Shown: one piece after another, positions 33,001 to 41,720 of the stretch | How the letters are laid out: each line of letters starts with the position of its first letter | Position numbering within the stretch: position 1 is the first letter of the stretch | Assembly (NCBI GenBank): GCA_030704615.1 | Contig: CM060734.1 | Span: 17,796,001 to 17,860,000, forward strand | Origin: Takakia lepidozioides | Lineage: Eukaryota; Streptophyta; Takakiopsida; Takakiales; Takakiaceae | Length of the DNA: 64,000 nucleotides | Reading direction: 5' to 3' | Notes under the pieces: generated by a model | The model's input: only the letters and a program-made list of their open reading frames with translations | Database searches by the model: none | What the model was told of the DNA's origin: nothing | Program-made: the position numbers and the translations under genes

Positions 33001-35216
33001 ACAATGGCATGCCGCGCATCTCGTTGGATGCCCGTGGTACCTGGACATGTCTGGCGGAATTGTTGATGAGTCTGAGAAAGATCTGCACACAAAAGCAGAA
33101 GAGAAGAGAAAGGAAAGACGTGTCCCTGCTCGGCCAGAGTCAGCAAAGGAAGCTGCTGCTCTGGAACAATCCAGAAAGGCAGCTGAGATGGCACAGAAGG
33201 CGGTGGATGCAGCTGTGCAGGCTCAACAGAAGGGGTCCAAGAAGCGGACTCGCCTGCAAGGAGCAGCAGTTGTGACACCCAAGAAAACGAAGAAGCAGAA
33301 ACAGATAGTGCAAGTAGAGGGTGAGGAAGAGGACTCCGATGGAGACTTTGCAACCAGCCCACCCCCCGAAACGCAGCCAAAATCCCCTGTGCCCACCATT
33401 GTCACAAGAGGGACGAGAACTGCCTTGGCAAAGAAGGCACTCTTCAACCCCCCGGGGGTGGAAATGAAGAGGCCGAAAGTGGATCCCGATACAGTAGTCC
33501 AGTGTGTGAATGAGAGTTTCTTGGCAGCTTTGGATGGACGGGCAGCCAAGTTGGCATACATGAAGACCATGGAGGGTCTGAAGGGCAGAGCACTGAAGAA
33601 GGCGGCTGCCAAAGAGCCTTCCAACACCCCTGGGTTTCTGAAGATGGTCTCGTTCTTTGAGAGGGTGTGTGCAGACAAGGATAGCAGGAGGGGCGGAAAT
33701 GCCACCGAGTGGTCTTGCGATATGATCATCTTGGATATTCCGGACGGAGAGCCGGTGGAAGGATTGCAAGCTTTGCCATCTTGGAACAGGTACTCCGAGG
33801 ACTTTTGGAAGAAAGGATTCGGGCTCGCCCGCATGGTGTTGGACGACAGAGGCTGTGTGGTTGTCGAGCAGAGGCAAAAACACGGAGACAGGAATTGCGA
33901 AGTGGACCCGCAAGAGCGTCGTCCCAATTCTGAAGAAGAAGTGGACGTGCATCAACACATTGGGCCTTCGGTCGGAAGGGAAGAAGGTAATTACGATATT
34001 GGCACTCGTCCTTTCATTTTCTTAGGAGTTTTGAAATGCGGTGCCGCATTCAATTTCTAATCGTTCCCCACTGTGTATGCAGATGAAGCAGTTTGATGCA
34101 TACTGCTTTGTGAAGGAGAACTCGACCTTTGCTTTCCAGAAGGAGGGATTGTTGGTTGACCCAAATTGTGACCCCATCGATTACGACGTCCTGTTCAACA
34201 ACGTTCCCACGGAACTTCTCCCTCATAGCCTCACTTCAACTGAACCCCTGCGGTATTCACGGACTCGGAGCCCTGCCTTCATTTAGACAATTATGGAGAC
34301 ATGCACTGACGTGGAGGGCACAGTGCTCGACCTCATCTGTGGGACAGGTATGCAAAATCTTGTTGTATGTTGTTCTGCAAATTCTCGTTATGCTTTCATT
34401 CGCAACATCTGAAGGGCCATGTCATAATGTGTGGATGGCATTGTAACAGGTGCCTCAATGTGGGCTGGGCGGTTTTCAGACCGGCACCTCTTTGCCTACG
34501 AGGAGGACACATCCGTCTGGGGATCCCATCAGGAAGGGCTGCAACGGAATGTGAAGGCTCCCACCGAAGCCAAAGACTCCTCGGATTCGTCGGAGTCGGA
34601 GGAAGAGACAGTGGACATTGATGCCGAGGAGAACCCGGAATACGAGTGAGTGCAAACATTGTAAGTTTGCAAAGCCTTCTGGGTGATTTTTTGTCAAACG
34701 CATTTCCGGACTGTGGTTCTCATTGATCTCGTTGGTGATTGTTATGTGCAGGATTCCAGGATCCGGGTCGAAACATGTAGGGCCTACACTGCCAGGAAGA
34801 ATGTCCCGTTCTTTGCGAGGGCCGACTTCATGACGAGGCCGGTGGAGGACTACTCCCTTCCTAGTTATGCAGCTCAACTCGCAAATATAGCGATTAGACG
34901 ATGTGAGAATCCCAGTAAAGTAGAGCAGATTTTGGAGAGGGCTAGGGAGGACAAAAGGATAAGGAAAGAGTTGGCAACAGCTGAGACAGGTAGACGGGTG
35001 CGAAAGTTCATATGTGATTCAGCGGATGAGAGCGATGCAAACAGGGAGGACGACGAGCCAACGGAGGTGAGATGGTCGGTTCCGCAAGGTGAAGATGGGA
35101 TTTTTGAAAGCCTGGCCAACGAGCAGTCCGCTGGAGATGAGAAAGGCAATGACGGGGTGGAGGCGGAGCAGGACAGTCAAGGACAGGACGACGATAGTGA
35201 TGATTTTCAAGATTAA
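30040..35216 (+). pseudogene. Element P gene B: ParB-like / DNA-methyltransferase-like fusion
   Basis: About ten exons with GT-AG introns. Exons I can place: 31667-31856, 31957-32241, about 32323-32442, 32526-32743, 32890-33986, 34083-34347, 34450-34645, 34752-35216. The large exon ending 31554 encodes a ParB-like domain ('IPLCRMVSFPIV', then 'FVWDGNHRLLAW'). A middle region follows ('THLAHMLYRV', 'ADPALGKDFIPEI'). Then comes a basic linker. The C-terminal part has 'DMIILDIPDGEP' (motif IV position), 'RSPAFI', 'VLDLICGTG' (motif I) and 'HLFAYEED': the IV-X-I order of class beta amino-methyltransferases. It ends in an acidic tail. Breaks: TAG at 30641, 30767, 30998 and 34284, TAA at 32161, and a frameshift in an A run near 33885. 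The 5' exon (ATG 30040, donor at 30171) is tentative. Confidence 0.85.
31589..34055. repeat. Family-1 palindromes in three introns of gene B
   Basis: ATGCGGTGCCGCATT at about 31590-31608 (intron 31555-31666), ATGCGGCACCGCATT at about 32799-32817 (intron 32744-32889), and ATGCGGTGCCGCATT at about 34035-34052 (intron 33987-34082). None occurs in an exon. These are the same motif as the 53-bp array. Confidence 0.9.
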
Positions 35217-35350
35217 TAGAATTTTAATGAACTCTATGTACATTTAAATTCTATTCCAGAGTATATAAAGGAAATTCTCCCCGTCCTTCATGTCCCCTCT
35301 CCCATGTGCTTCACAATGACAACATCGTCCAAACCTGGTCCCTCCCAAAA

Positions 35351-36372
35351 TCGGAAATGCGGCACCGCATTTCAATGTCGGAACGGAAATGTGGCAACTG
35401 CAAAAACCTCCTTTGGAAATGCGGCACCGCATTTCCAAAACCGGGGCAAGAACAATTTTCCGTTTCATGGTTTGGACATCAAAAACTGTTCGGCCGAACG
35501 GAAATGCGGTGCCGCATTTCCATTTCCGACACGACAGTTTAGCCGATTGCCAGCTCCTTCCATGGAGGTAAATGGAAATGTGGAGGTCGAACATGGAAAT
35601 GCGGTGCCGCATTTACATTTTGGAGATCGACATTTTTCCAACTGCAGACCCATCCACGGAAATGCGGCTCCCCATTCCATGATGCTAGACGGGAATGCGG
35701 CACCGCATTCCATCGTCCTATAAAAACTTACATTGTCCTATAAAAACTTTCGATTGCCCAACATGGGAAATGCGGCGCCGCATTTCCAAAACAGACATCG
35801 TTGTTTGTCCAATTCCAGACCCGTGTGGGCATTCCGTCTTGTTGGACGGAAATGCGGCACCGCATTCCATTGTCCAATACGAAATTTTGATGACGGACAT
35901 GGAAATGCGGTGCCGCATTTCCAGAACGGACATCGTTGTTTGTCCAATTCCAGACCCTTCGACGGAAATGCGGCATCGCCTTCCATTCTGCTCTCCGGAA
36001 ATGCGGTGCCGCATTTCATTGTCCGGTACGAAATTTCGATGACGGACATGGAAATGCGGCACCGCATTCCATTCTGCTCTCCGGAAATGTTGTGCCGCAT
36101 TTCATTGTCCGGTACGAAATTTCGATGACGGACATGGAAATGCGGTGCCGCATTTCAAGTATGGACATGGACAAGCATTAGCGACTGGACATGCTCGGAC
36201 AATTTAAGGTCCAATATGGAAATGCGGCGCCGCATTTCCAATTCGAAGTATGGTAATGCCATGTCAGGAAATGGAATGTTGTACAGCATTTCCGTTATGA
36301 CGACAAAGGAGGAAAGGGAGCTGCCAGAAATCGCTGCATGGAGAAAAATGAAATGCGGTGCCGAATTTCCGA
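35351..36372. repeat. Right family-1 palindrome cluster of element P
   Basis: About 16 sites of the ATGCGGYRCCGCAT family, at about 35352, 35413, 35500, 35593, 35690, 35766, 35848, 35902, 35997, 36050, 36083, 36137, 36218 and others, some degenerate. Spacing is irregular, unlike the left array. Two spacer phrases recur (TCGTTGTTTGTCCAATTCCAG and GTACGAAATTTCGATGACGGAC), so parts were duplicated. It lies between the 3' ends of gene B and gene C1. Confidence 0.9.
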
Positions 36373-36644
36373 GCTTCGGCGTGTACATGTTTCCTTTAAC
36401 TCTGGTATATTATATGGACAGACACATTGTAGAAATGAGATCTCAAATTGTAAACAGTGGGCCAATCACGGCTGTTCTTGAACACGATGAAACACAAGCA
36501 CACAGAAGTGAGGTACGATCGGTTGTTTTATTGATCGAACACGGTGTCTCACATTTAGCAACTCCTGTCAAATCTAAGTCCTTCCTCCTTCTACATGGGC
36601 GTCACCAAGTCGACGGAACTTCGATAGCCCTCAAAACAAGCTCA

Positions 36645-37241
36645 TTACTGATGCGGCACCTTGAGATAAACTGCAATGCGATCGATCTGGTGCCCTTGGT
36701 GGAGCCCATCAATCATACCACCATCATACATTGACAAGGTCACTGTGGGCCTCATGTAACCGTGCGATTCGTCTTCGCAACTCAGCCGAATGTCTCCATA
36801 CACTGGAAGAGCGGAGTGAACTCCACGAATATAGTTTTCCCCGGTGCCGTCCTCCCTGGTCCACTGGCAGCAGTTCCAGCGCCAAAGTGAGGCCGTGCGT
36901 GATCTGTCCGCCATCCCATTCCAGCTTGGTATATCGAGGTCAACAATTTTCAGGACCCACGGACCGCATTGACCCTCGCCCTCACCTCGCTCAAAGCGGT
37001 AATAGCCCTCCAAATACTCCATTGCGCGCAAAGACTCCCGCTTGATTTCAGAAGCGTCTGTGAAAACAGATAGCCAGACAATGATGTCTCCTGATTCTGG
37101 TTTGAACATAGCATAATCGTGGCCATAATAAGGGCAGTCAGCAGGATTTCGACGGCACGACATCCTTGAAAAAGAGCAGCGCCGTGGCTGGAAGAAGTTC
37201 AAGCAAACGCTGCAATTCCTCAGAAACACTCCAGGGCACAT
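36645..37241 (-). CDS. Element P gene C1, unknown conserved protein
   Basis: A 198-residue frame on the minus strand. It shares with C2: 'CPYYGHDYAMF', 'SGDIIVWLSVFTDA', 'AMEYLEGYYRFERG', 'PWVLKIVDLDIPSWNG', 'LWRWNCCQWT', 'PVYGDIRLSC', 'LSMYDGGMI'. The conserved cysteine pairs (CPY..., NCCQW) and alternating hydrophobic pattern suggest a compact beta-rich domain, but I recognise no family. A minus-strand AATAAA lies at about 36527-36532, where a poly(A) signal should be. The likely start is the first ATG (37241) or the second (about 37163, MSCRRNP). It is head-to-head with C2 with a family-1 half palindrome between (about 37401). It is one of the few intact frames of element P. Confidence 0.6.
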   Translation of the reverse strand: MCPGVFLRNCSVCLNFFQPRRCSFSRMSCRRNPADCPYYGHDYAMFKPESGDIIVWLSVFTDASEIKRESLRAMEYLEGYYRFERGEGEGQCGPWVLKIVDLDIPSWNGMADRSRTASLWRWNCCQWTREDGTGENYIRGVHSALPVYGDIRLSCEDESHGYMRPTVTLSMYDGGMIDGLHQGHQIDRIAVYLKVPHQ

Positions 37242-37523
37242 TTAAATTTCCCCCCTACAGGAACCTGCACGGATGAAGATTGGCTGCTCCATGAATGTAG
37301 CCGTTTCAGTTTTCTTCCCTGCCATGCAAAGTATGGGCAGTAAGTGCCAGGTGGGCCTATAGCCACTCGAGACGACGAAGTCCATCCCCCCTTCGATGTA
37401 AATGCGGTGCCGAATTTCCTTCCGGGGGATGGACTTCGGTGGCAGATTTCAAACTATACCCCGTGGATGAGAAAGAGGTATCGGTTCAGCCACCGCTGGC
37501 GTGAAGAACACGTTACACGATGA

Positions 37524-38237
37524 TTGGTGGGTACGTGTGACCCAGATGCTCCATTATTGGAGCCCGCACTGCTCTTCCGCTTCTCATCATTTCTAAAATC
37601 TAAGGGCTTCGTTGCTGTCCGCAAGGTCATTGTCATTGGCATCAAAGACGTCCTCAGGTCCTCCTTTGCAAGGATGCCGTGCTTCTGGAACCAGGACAAC
37701 TGCCCTTATGGAGGCTTCGATTATGCAATGTATTCGGCCACATCGGGAGACATCGTTATCTGGTACACAGATTACACAGAAGATACTGGTTCGAATGTGG
37801 AAACATTGTCCGCTTTTGAGTATATCCCAGGCCACTACGCCTTCGAGCGGGGTGACGATCTTGGTCTGAGGAGTCCGTGGCTCCTGCGCATCCTTGATTC
37901 CGATTTTCCCAGCTACGATGGGCACCCATGCAGAAGAATGCGCACTGCTATGCTGTTGCGGTGGAACTGCTGCCAGTGGACGTGGGTGGACTCCATCGGA
38001 GAGACTTACACTCCTGAAGGAGTGCGCTCCTCTTCTCCATTGTATGGGGACATTCGCATTGGTGTGGACGACGAAAACGTGAAGCTTTCCATATTCGATG
38101 GTGGTATGATTGAAGTGCACGACATTGTGGTGAACATCAACAGGGGCGGTACAACGGCTGCAATCCAGTTTACCTGGAGGAGCCCGATGACTCATGAGCT
38201 AGTTCTCAGAGCAGTCGAAGTCCCATTGACAACGTGA
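37524..38237 (+). CDS. Element P gene C2, unknown conserved protein
   Basis: A 237-residue intact frame, a diverged inverted duplicate of C1: 'CPYGGFDYAMY', 'SGDIVIWYTDYTED', 'AFEYIPGHYAFERG', 'PWLLRILDSDFPSYDG', 'LLRWNCCQWT', 'PLYGDIRIGVDDE', 'LSIFDGGMI'. It has a longer N-terminus than C1 (about 50 residues before MPCFWNQDNC). AATAAA lies at 38321-38326, a plausible poly(A) signal. There is no signal peptide or membrane segment. No function can be given. Its position next to the right terminus of P and its duplication suggest it belongs to the element and is not captured host DNA. A faint relative may lie in element Q at 55.9-56.5 kb. Confidence 0.65.
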   Translation: MVGTCDPDAPLLEPALLFRFSSFLKSKGFVAVRKVIVIGIKDVLRSSFARMPCFWNQDNCPYGGFDYAMYSATSGDIVIWYTDYTEDTGSNVETLSAFEYIPGHYAFERGDDLGLRSPWLLRILDSDFPSYDGHPCRRMRTAMLLRWNCCQWTWVDSIGETYTPEGVRSSSPLYGDIRIGVDDENVKLSIFDGGMIEVHDIVVNINRGGTTAAIQFTWRSPMTHELVLRAVEVPLTT

Positions 38238-38700
38238 CTTGTATTCAGAAGGCATAGGGCTAAAGATTTGTTTGCACAATCAGCACAATAGACGTGCTTC
38301 AAATGCAATTCATGTGGATCAATAAAAACCCCATTGTGCCCTCTTTTTGTTCTATTCTGTATCCATCGTTCCCAGAATGCATCATTCCTCATTTCGTTTG
38401 GGATTGGGAGTGTGGGTGGATTTTGCAAGTGGCTGGGAGGCTGAAATGGGCCCCCATTGTACAGAGCAGTACCACTCTACCATTCGCGAAACATTGCCTT
38501 TCAATATGTAATTCTAAAAAACATTGCCGAACCTCCTTCATCGGGAGGTCCTTCTCCCCCTATGACCGTGACACCCTAAACCCTATTCCCGCGGACACTC
38601 ATTTCCGGGAAATAGTCTTGCTCATGTTTTTTTCGACACTTACGACTCTGCTCATGGCTCATGCCGCTCATGGCTCATGGCTCATGAAATAGCAGCCCCC
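38238..38700. other. Right terminal region of element P
   Basis: No gene is present after C2's poly(A) signal. GCTCATG words build up from 38619 to 38683 and end with GCTCATGAAATAG and CAGCCCCC at the border. It is followed by CATTAAATG, the presumed target duplication. Confidence 0.7.
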
Positions 38701-38887
38701 CATTAAATGGAGAAATCGGCACATTTAACCCCTTATGTCTTTCAAAAGGTCGTTATCCAATGACGAAAGGGGATATTTTCTCAGTTTCGGGGAAAATTCA
38801 TTGCATTTTAGCCGTTGTTTTCATTTGAAACTGATCGTATCCATTATGTGGTCATTTCTCCTACAGGAGGTTGCCGCAAATAAAGTA

Positions 38888-39375
38888 TAATTTCGGCGCC
38901 GAAATTATACATAACAGTCCAGACATGGCACGTCCAACATGCATGGATAGCAACCGCGAGGGGCACTGATGGCAGCAAAGCGTGGCATGGTGCCGGTTTA
39001 CTCTTCGGGTTGGACGTTTTTCGGCGCCGAAATATGGATGATTTCAGCTCGTTTGCTCGCGGACGGAGATATTGTTAACGAATATCGGCGCCGAAATATG
39101 GATGAAATGTGCCCCAATGCAGCGTTCTGCACAGTTCCGGATCCGATATCTGACTGACAGGTGTGCTCATGACGGATGAGGACTGGGGAAGCGATGAATT
39201 TTGGCGCCGAAATTCATCCGTCCGCTGGTGAAACGTGCCGACCTGACTTTTGAATGTCGGTAGGCAGGGGAATTTCATGGCGGTTGGGTTTCATGATGTG
39301 CGGATAGTGCATTCAATGTCGGCTGCTCCGGGAACAACATCTGGTGAACGGAACGGTATTTCGGCGCTACAATTC
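38888..39375. repeat. Family-2 palindromes of element Q, upstream of gene B
   Basis: TTTCGGCGCCGAAA-type sites at about 38891, 39021, 39086 and 39198, and a degenerate one at 39358. They continue the set at 9140-9650 across element P and lie between the divergent gene A and gene B of element Q, the same place that the family-1 array takes in element P. Confidence 0.85.
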
Positions 39376-39790
39376 GGATAAAGCGTCTTCTACTGCTGGC
39401 TTGAACAAGCATGTGTCGCGTTCCAATCGACTTCATCCGTGCGAACGTGTTAGGGGTCACAATCTCTTCATCACCCATACGGCGGAAAGTGGTGGACGGT
39501 GGCAATGCTTGGGGAGACGTGGTTGCTTGCACATCTGCTCGTGCACAGTGGTTGCATGTTCCACCGCTTCGCTCTCTCGCTCCTTGCCCTTCTGCGGTGA
39601 CATTCTCCTACGTTTCCTCTCCTTATGCAGCATAGTGATAGCATAGAGTTTGTGGAAGGTTAGGCGACTCTGGCGCAGAGAAGGAGGACGCGGGATTTTG
39701 GGAAGCCGCCGACAACATGACTTAAGCCCGTCTTATGCATGAAATGCAGACCTCGTTATCCGGAGACTCGGATCGCCCACCAGTGAGAGA
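39376..39790. promoter_or_regulatory. Presumed 5' flank and first exon of Q gene B
   Basis: The stretch ends in 'DSDRPPVRDSCFADM' (39764-39810), which resembles the exon-1 phrase 'ATQPPVRAPCYRDS' of the P copy. No TATA box is clear. I could not fix a start codon. Confidence 0.35.
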
Positions 39791-39793
39791 TTC

Positions 39794-41154
39794 GTGCTTC
39801 GCGGATATGAAACATTCCATACGCACTATTCCTTTTACACCTTTTTTTTTGCGTGCAGTGTGCCATGTTTTCCTGTTTGTTTGACATGGGAGTTGGGGAG
39901 GCAGGGGGGCGAGCCAACACAATCAACTTTGGATACTCATGCCCGGGTGCTACGCTCGCAAGGTGGAAGTGCATTGAGGCAGGCGACTCCTCACAGAACA
40001 CCTCAGAAATCGCCTCAGAAAAGCCCACCTAGAGTCCGGAAGCCGAGGAAGCAAAAGGAGCCCATGGCTTCGCCTGTAAAACCACTTGGAAGGGTAAGAG
40101 AGAGGGCCTTCGTGGAAACTCACCTGGCACATACACTCTACAGAGTGCAAGAAGTGGGCACAGCACCGCTGACGGACTTCCAAAAATCCCTCGATCCCGA
40201 GCTGTACAGGAAGTCCCTTGCAAAAGCGGATCGCACTTGGTACCAACCAACACTGGACGCCATGGTGGAGATCCTTTCGGTGAGGTTCATCTCAAATTTC
40301 CCGATTTAATGTTATTTCTTGCAGGGATCAGTGGCCTGACTGTATCCGCTGGATGTGGGAATGCAGACAAACATCAGGGATGACTTGGCCTATACCAAAA
40401 GACAGTTCTTTGAGAGTGATGCCCCCAACAAGGCGGACGCGTCGATAGAGAGTCACATTGTGCAGGCAGGGAGGCAATCACGGACCAAGTACATGTCCAA
40501 ACTTGTGAAGCAAGTTGCAATCGTTGACCCTGGTCTTGGTGCCGAGTTCTTGGCGGAGATAGGACTGCATTACTCCAGACCCATGAAACCGGAAATGTCC
40601 ATGGAGAAACTTCATCACATCGCAGTGTCCTGTGTTGAGCCGGCGGAGAAGGTTAGCATGTGTTTGTTCTTGTTTTGTGTCTTCTCGCGATTCTCATGAT
40701 GAGGTTCTTTTGTCTGACCGATGTTAGGCCATGCAGACAAGGTGGCTGCGAATCTGGAACGACCATACAAACACGAAGCTGCTGTACCACTTTCCCATCA
40801 AGCCAACAGACGACAAAATGAACGACTGGCTCAATGTGATGACTTGGTGGCATCAGGTATAATTTCCTCCTCTTTTGTGTGTTGGACATCATCGCAATTT
40901 CAAATTCATGAATGTTTTGGAGAACTGCACTGCTGCAGGTACTGACCCACGCCCAGGAGCAATTGGATTGCAACACCACCACTTTCAAGTTACAGATCGA
41001 CTGGACAAAACCGGAGACAATGGAGAACTACGTGCAGTCCTGGCGAGGGCACTTTGCAAACCTCTTTTTCAGAGAAATTGCAAAGGCAAGACGCAACGTA
41101 TACATCGAAGAGCAGGAGGGTGCTGACAAAGCGGCAATGCGAGTCCTGTTCAGG
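39794..41154 (+). pseudogene. Element Q gene B, 5' part (lacks the ParB exon)
   Basis: Exons: up to 40279 ('THLAHTLYRVQEV', then 'AKADRTWYQPTLDAMVEIL'), 40367-40651 ('RTKYMSKLVKQVAIVDPGLG', then 'MSMEKLHHIAVSCVE'), 40728-40856 ('TRWLRIWNDHTN', 'LNVMTWWHQ') and 40939-41153 ('YVQSWRGHFANLFFREIAKA', then 'ADKAAMRVLF'). All introns are GT-AG and match P gene B. The N-terminus runs from a proline/lysine-rich stretch straight into 'RAFVETHLAHTL'. The ParB-like exon seen in P and R (WDGNHRLLAW) is missing. The last exon is cut by element R exactly at its splice donor and continues at 52489. Confidence 0.82.
41146..41154. other. Target-site duplication of element R, left copy
   Basis: CTGTTCAGG here is repeated exactly at 52489-52497. 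Nine bases is the typical target duplication of Mutator-like elements. The last two bases straddle the exon end and the G of the intron donor of Q gene B. Confidence 0.92.
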
Positions 41155-41340
41155 CAGGGATGCCTCGGCGTGAGCCTGGTCACGTGAGCGCGTGAGCGCG
41201 ACTGCGCTCACGCCACGTCACCTTGCGCAAATGCCACGTCACGGGTCTCAGCCCACGTCATCACACGTGGAGGCCGAGTCACCACGCACCCAGAAAGAAG
41301 TGGAGTGTATTCCCGCGGATTGGCACCCTTTACCGCGGAA
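41155..41340. repeat. Left terminal inverted repeat and subterminal repeats of element R
   Basis: GGCGTGAGC, CACGTGAGCGCGTGAGCG, then GCGCTCACGCCACGTCA and further CCACGTCA words (41188-41270). It pairs with the inverse sequence at 52290-52488. Confidence 0.9.
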
Positions 41341-41369
41341 ACAAGCTGGACGACATAATAAAAGGCATT

Positions 41370-41720
41370 GAATAAATGATGGATGAATGTACAGTTGGAT
41401 GATAAACAGATGGATGAGTTTGAAAAATCTATGTAGATGGATGAATGACGGATGGATAAGAGTAAAATGGATGAATGTATAATGGATGTTGAGCAATGAC
41501 AAAAATTCATGACAGGAAGATGCATGACCAAATCTTTTGACGAATGCACAAAGTATATGAAATGAGTGTGGAAGGTTTGTGGGGTGGATTAAAGAGTACA
41601 GAGGATGAATGTACAATGGATGTTGTACAAAGGAAGCTTTCATGAATGGAGCACGCATGAATACAGTGTAGATGAATGCACAATGGATATGAGAAGAGTC
41701 AGGAAGGTTTGTGAGATGGA
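41370..41720. repeat. Degenerate GGATGAATG minisatellite
   Basis: ATGGATGAATG and variants recur at irregular 12-40 bp spacing within the downstream flank of gene B of element R. No gene is seen between 41340 and 41912. Confidence 0.7.

Larger units (their letters stand above)
9750..38700. mobile_element. Element P: large MULE-type transposon with genes A, B and C (28.95 kb, 16.7 kb without the gypsy insert)
   Basis: The left end reads GAGGTTTACTATTTCATGAG and the right end is its partial inverse, sharing CTATTTCATGAGC. Flanking 9-mers CATTAAATA (9741-9749) and CATTAAATG (38701-38709) match at 8 of 9 positions, in the size range of MULE target duplications. Both termini carry tandem GCTCATG words. 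Inside, in order: gene A (minus, split by a gypsy element), a palindrome array, gene B (plus), a second palindrome cluster, and two divergent copies of gene C. Family-1 palindromes occur from 10.2 to 37.4 kb and never outside these borders. The end of element Q at 57046 has the same 20-bp tip, so P and Q are relatives. Confidence 0.75.

Noticed and set aside
33140-33958. 272-residue minus-strand frame opposite gene B of element P
   Set aside because: It is the antisense shadow of the long exon with the linker and motif IV.
35304-36181. Frames of 80-140 residues in the right palindrome cluster
   Set aside because: Same cause: translations of palindromes, no independent support.
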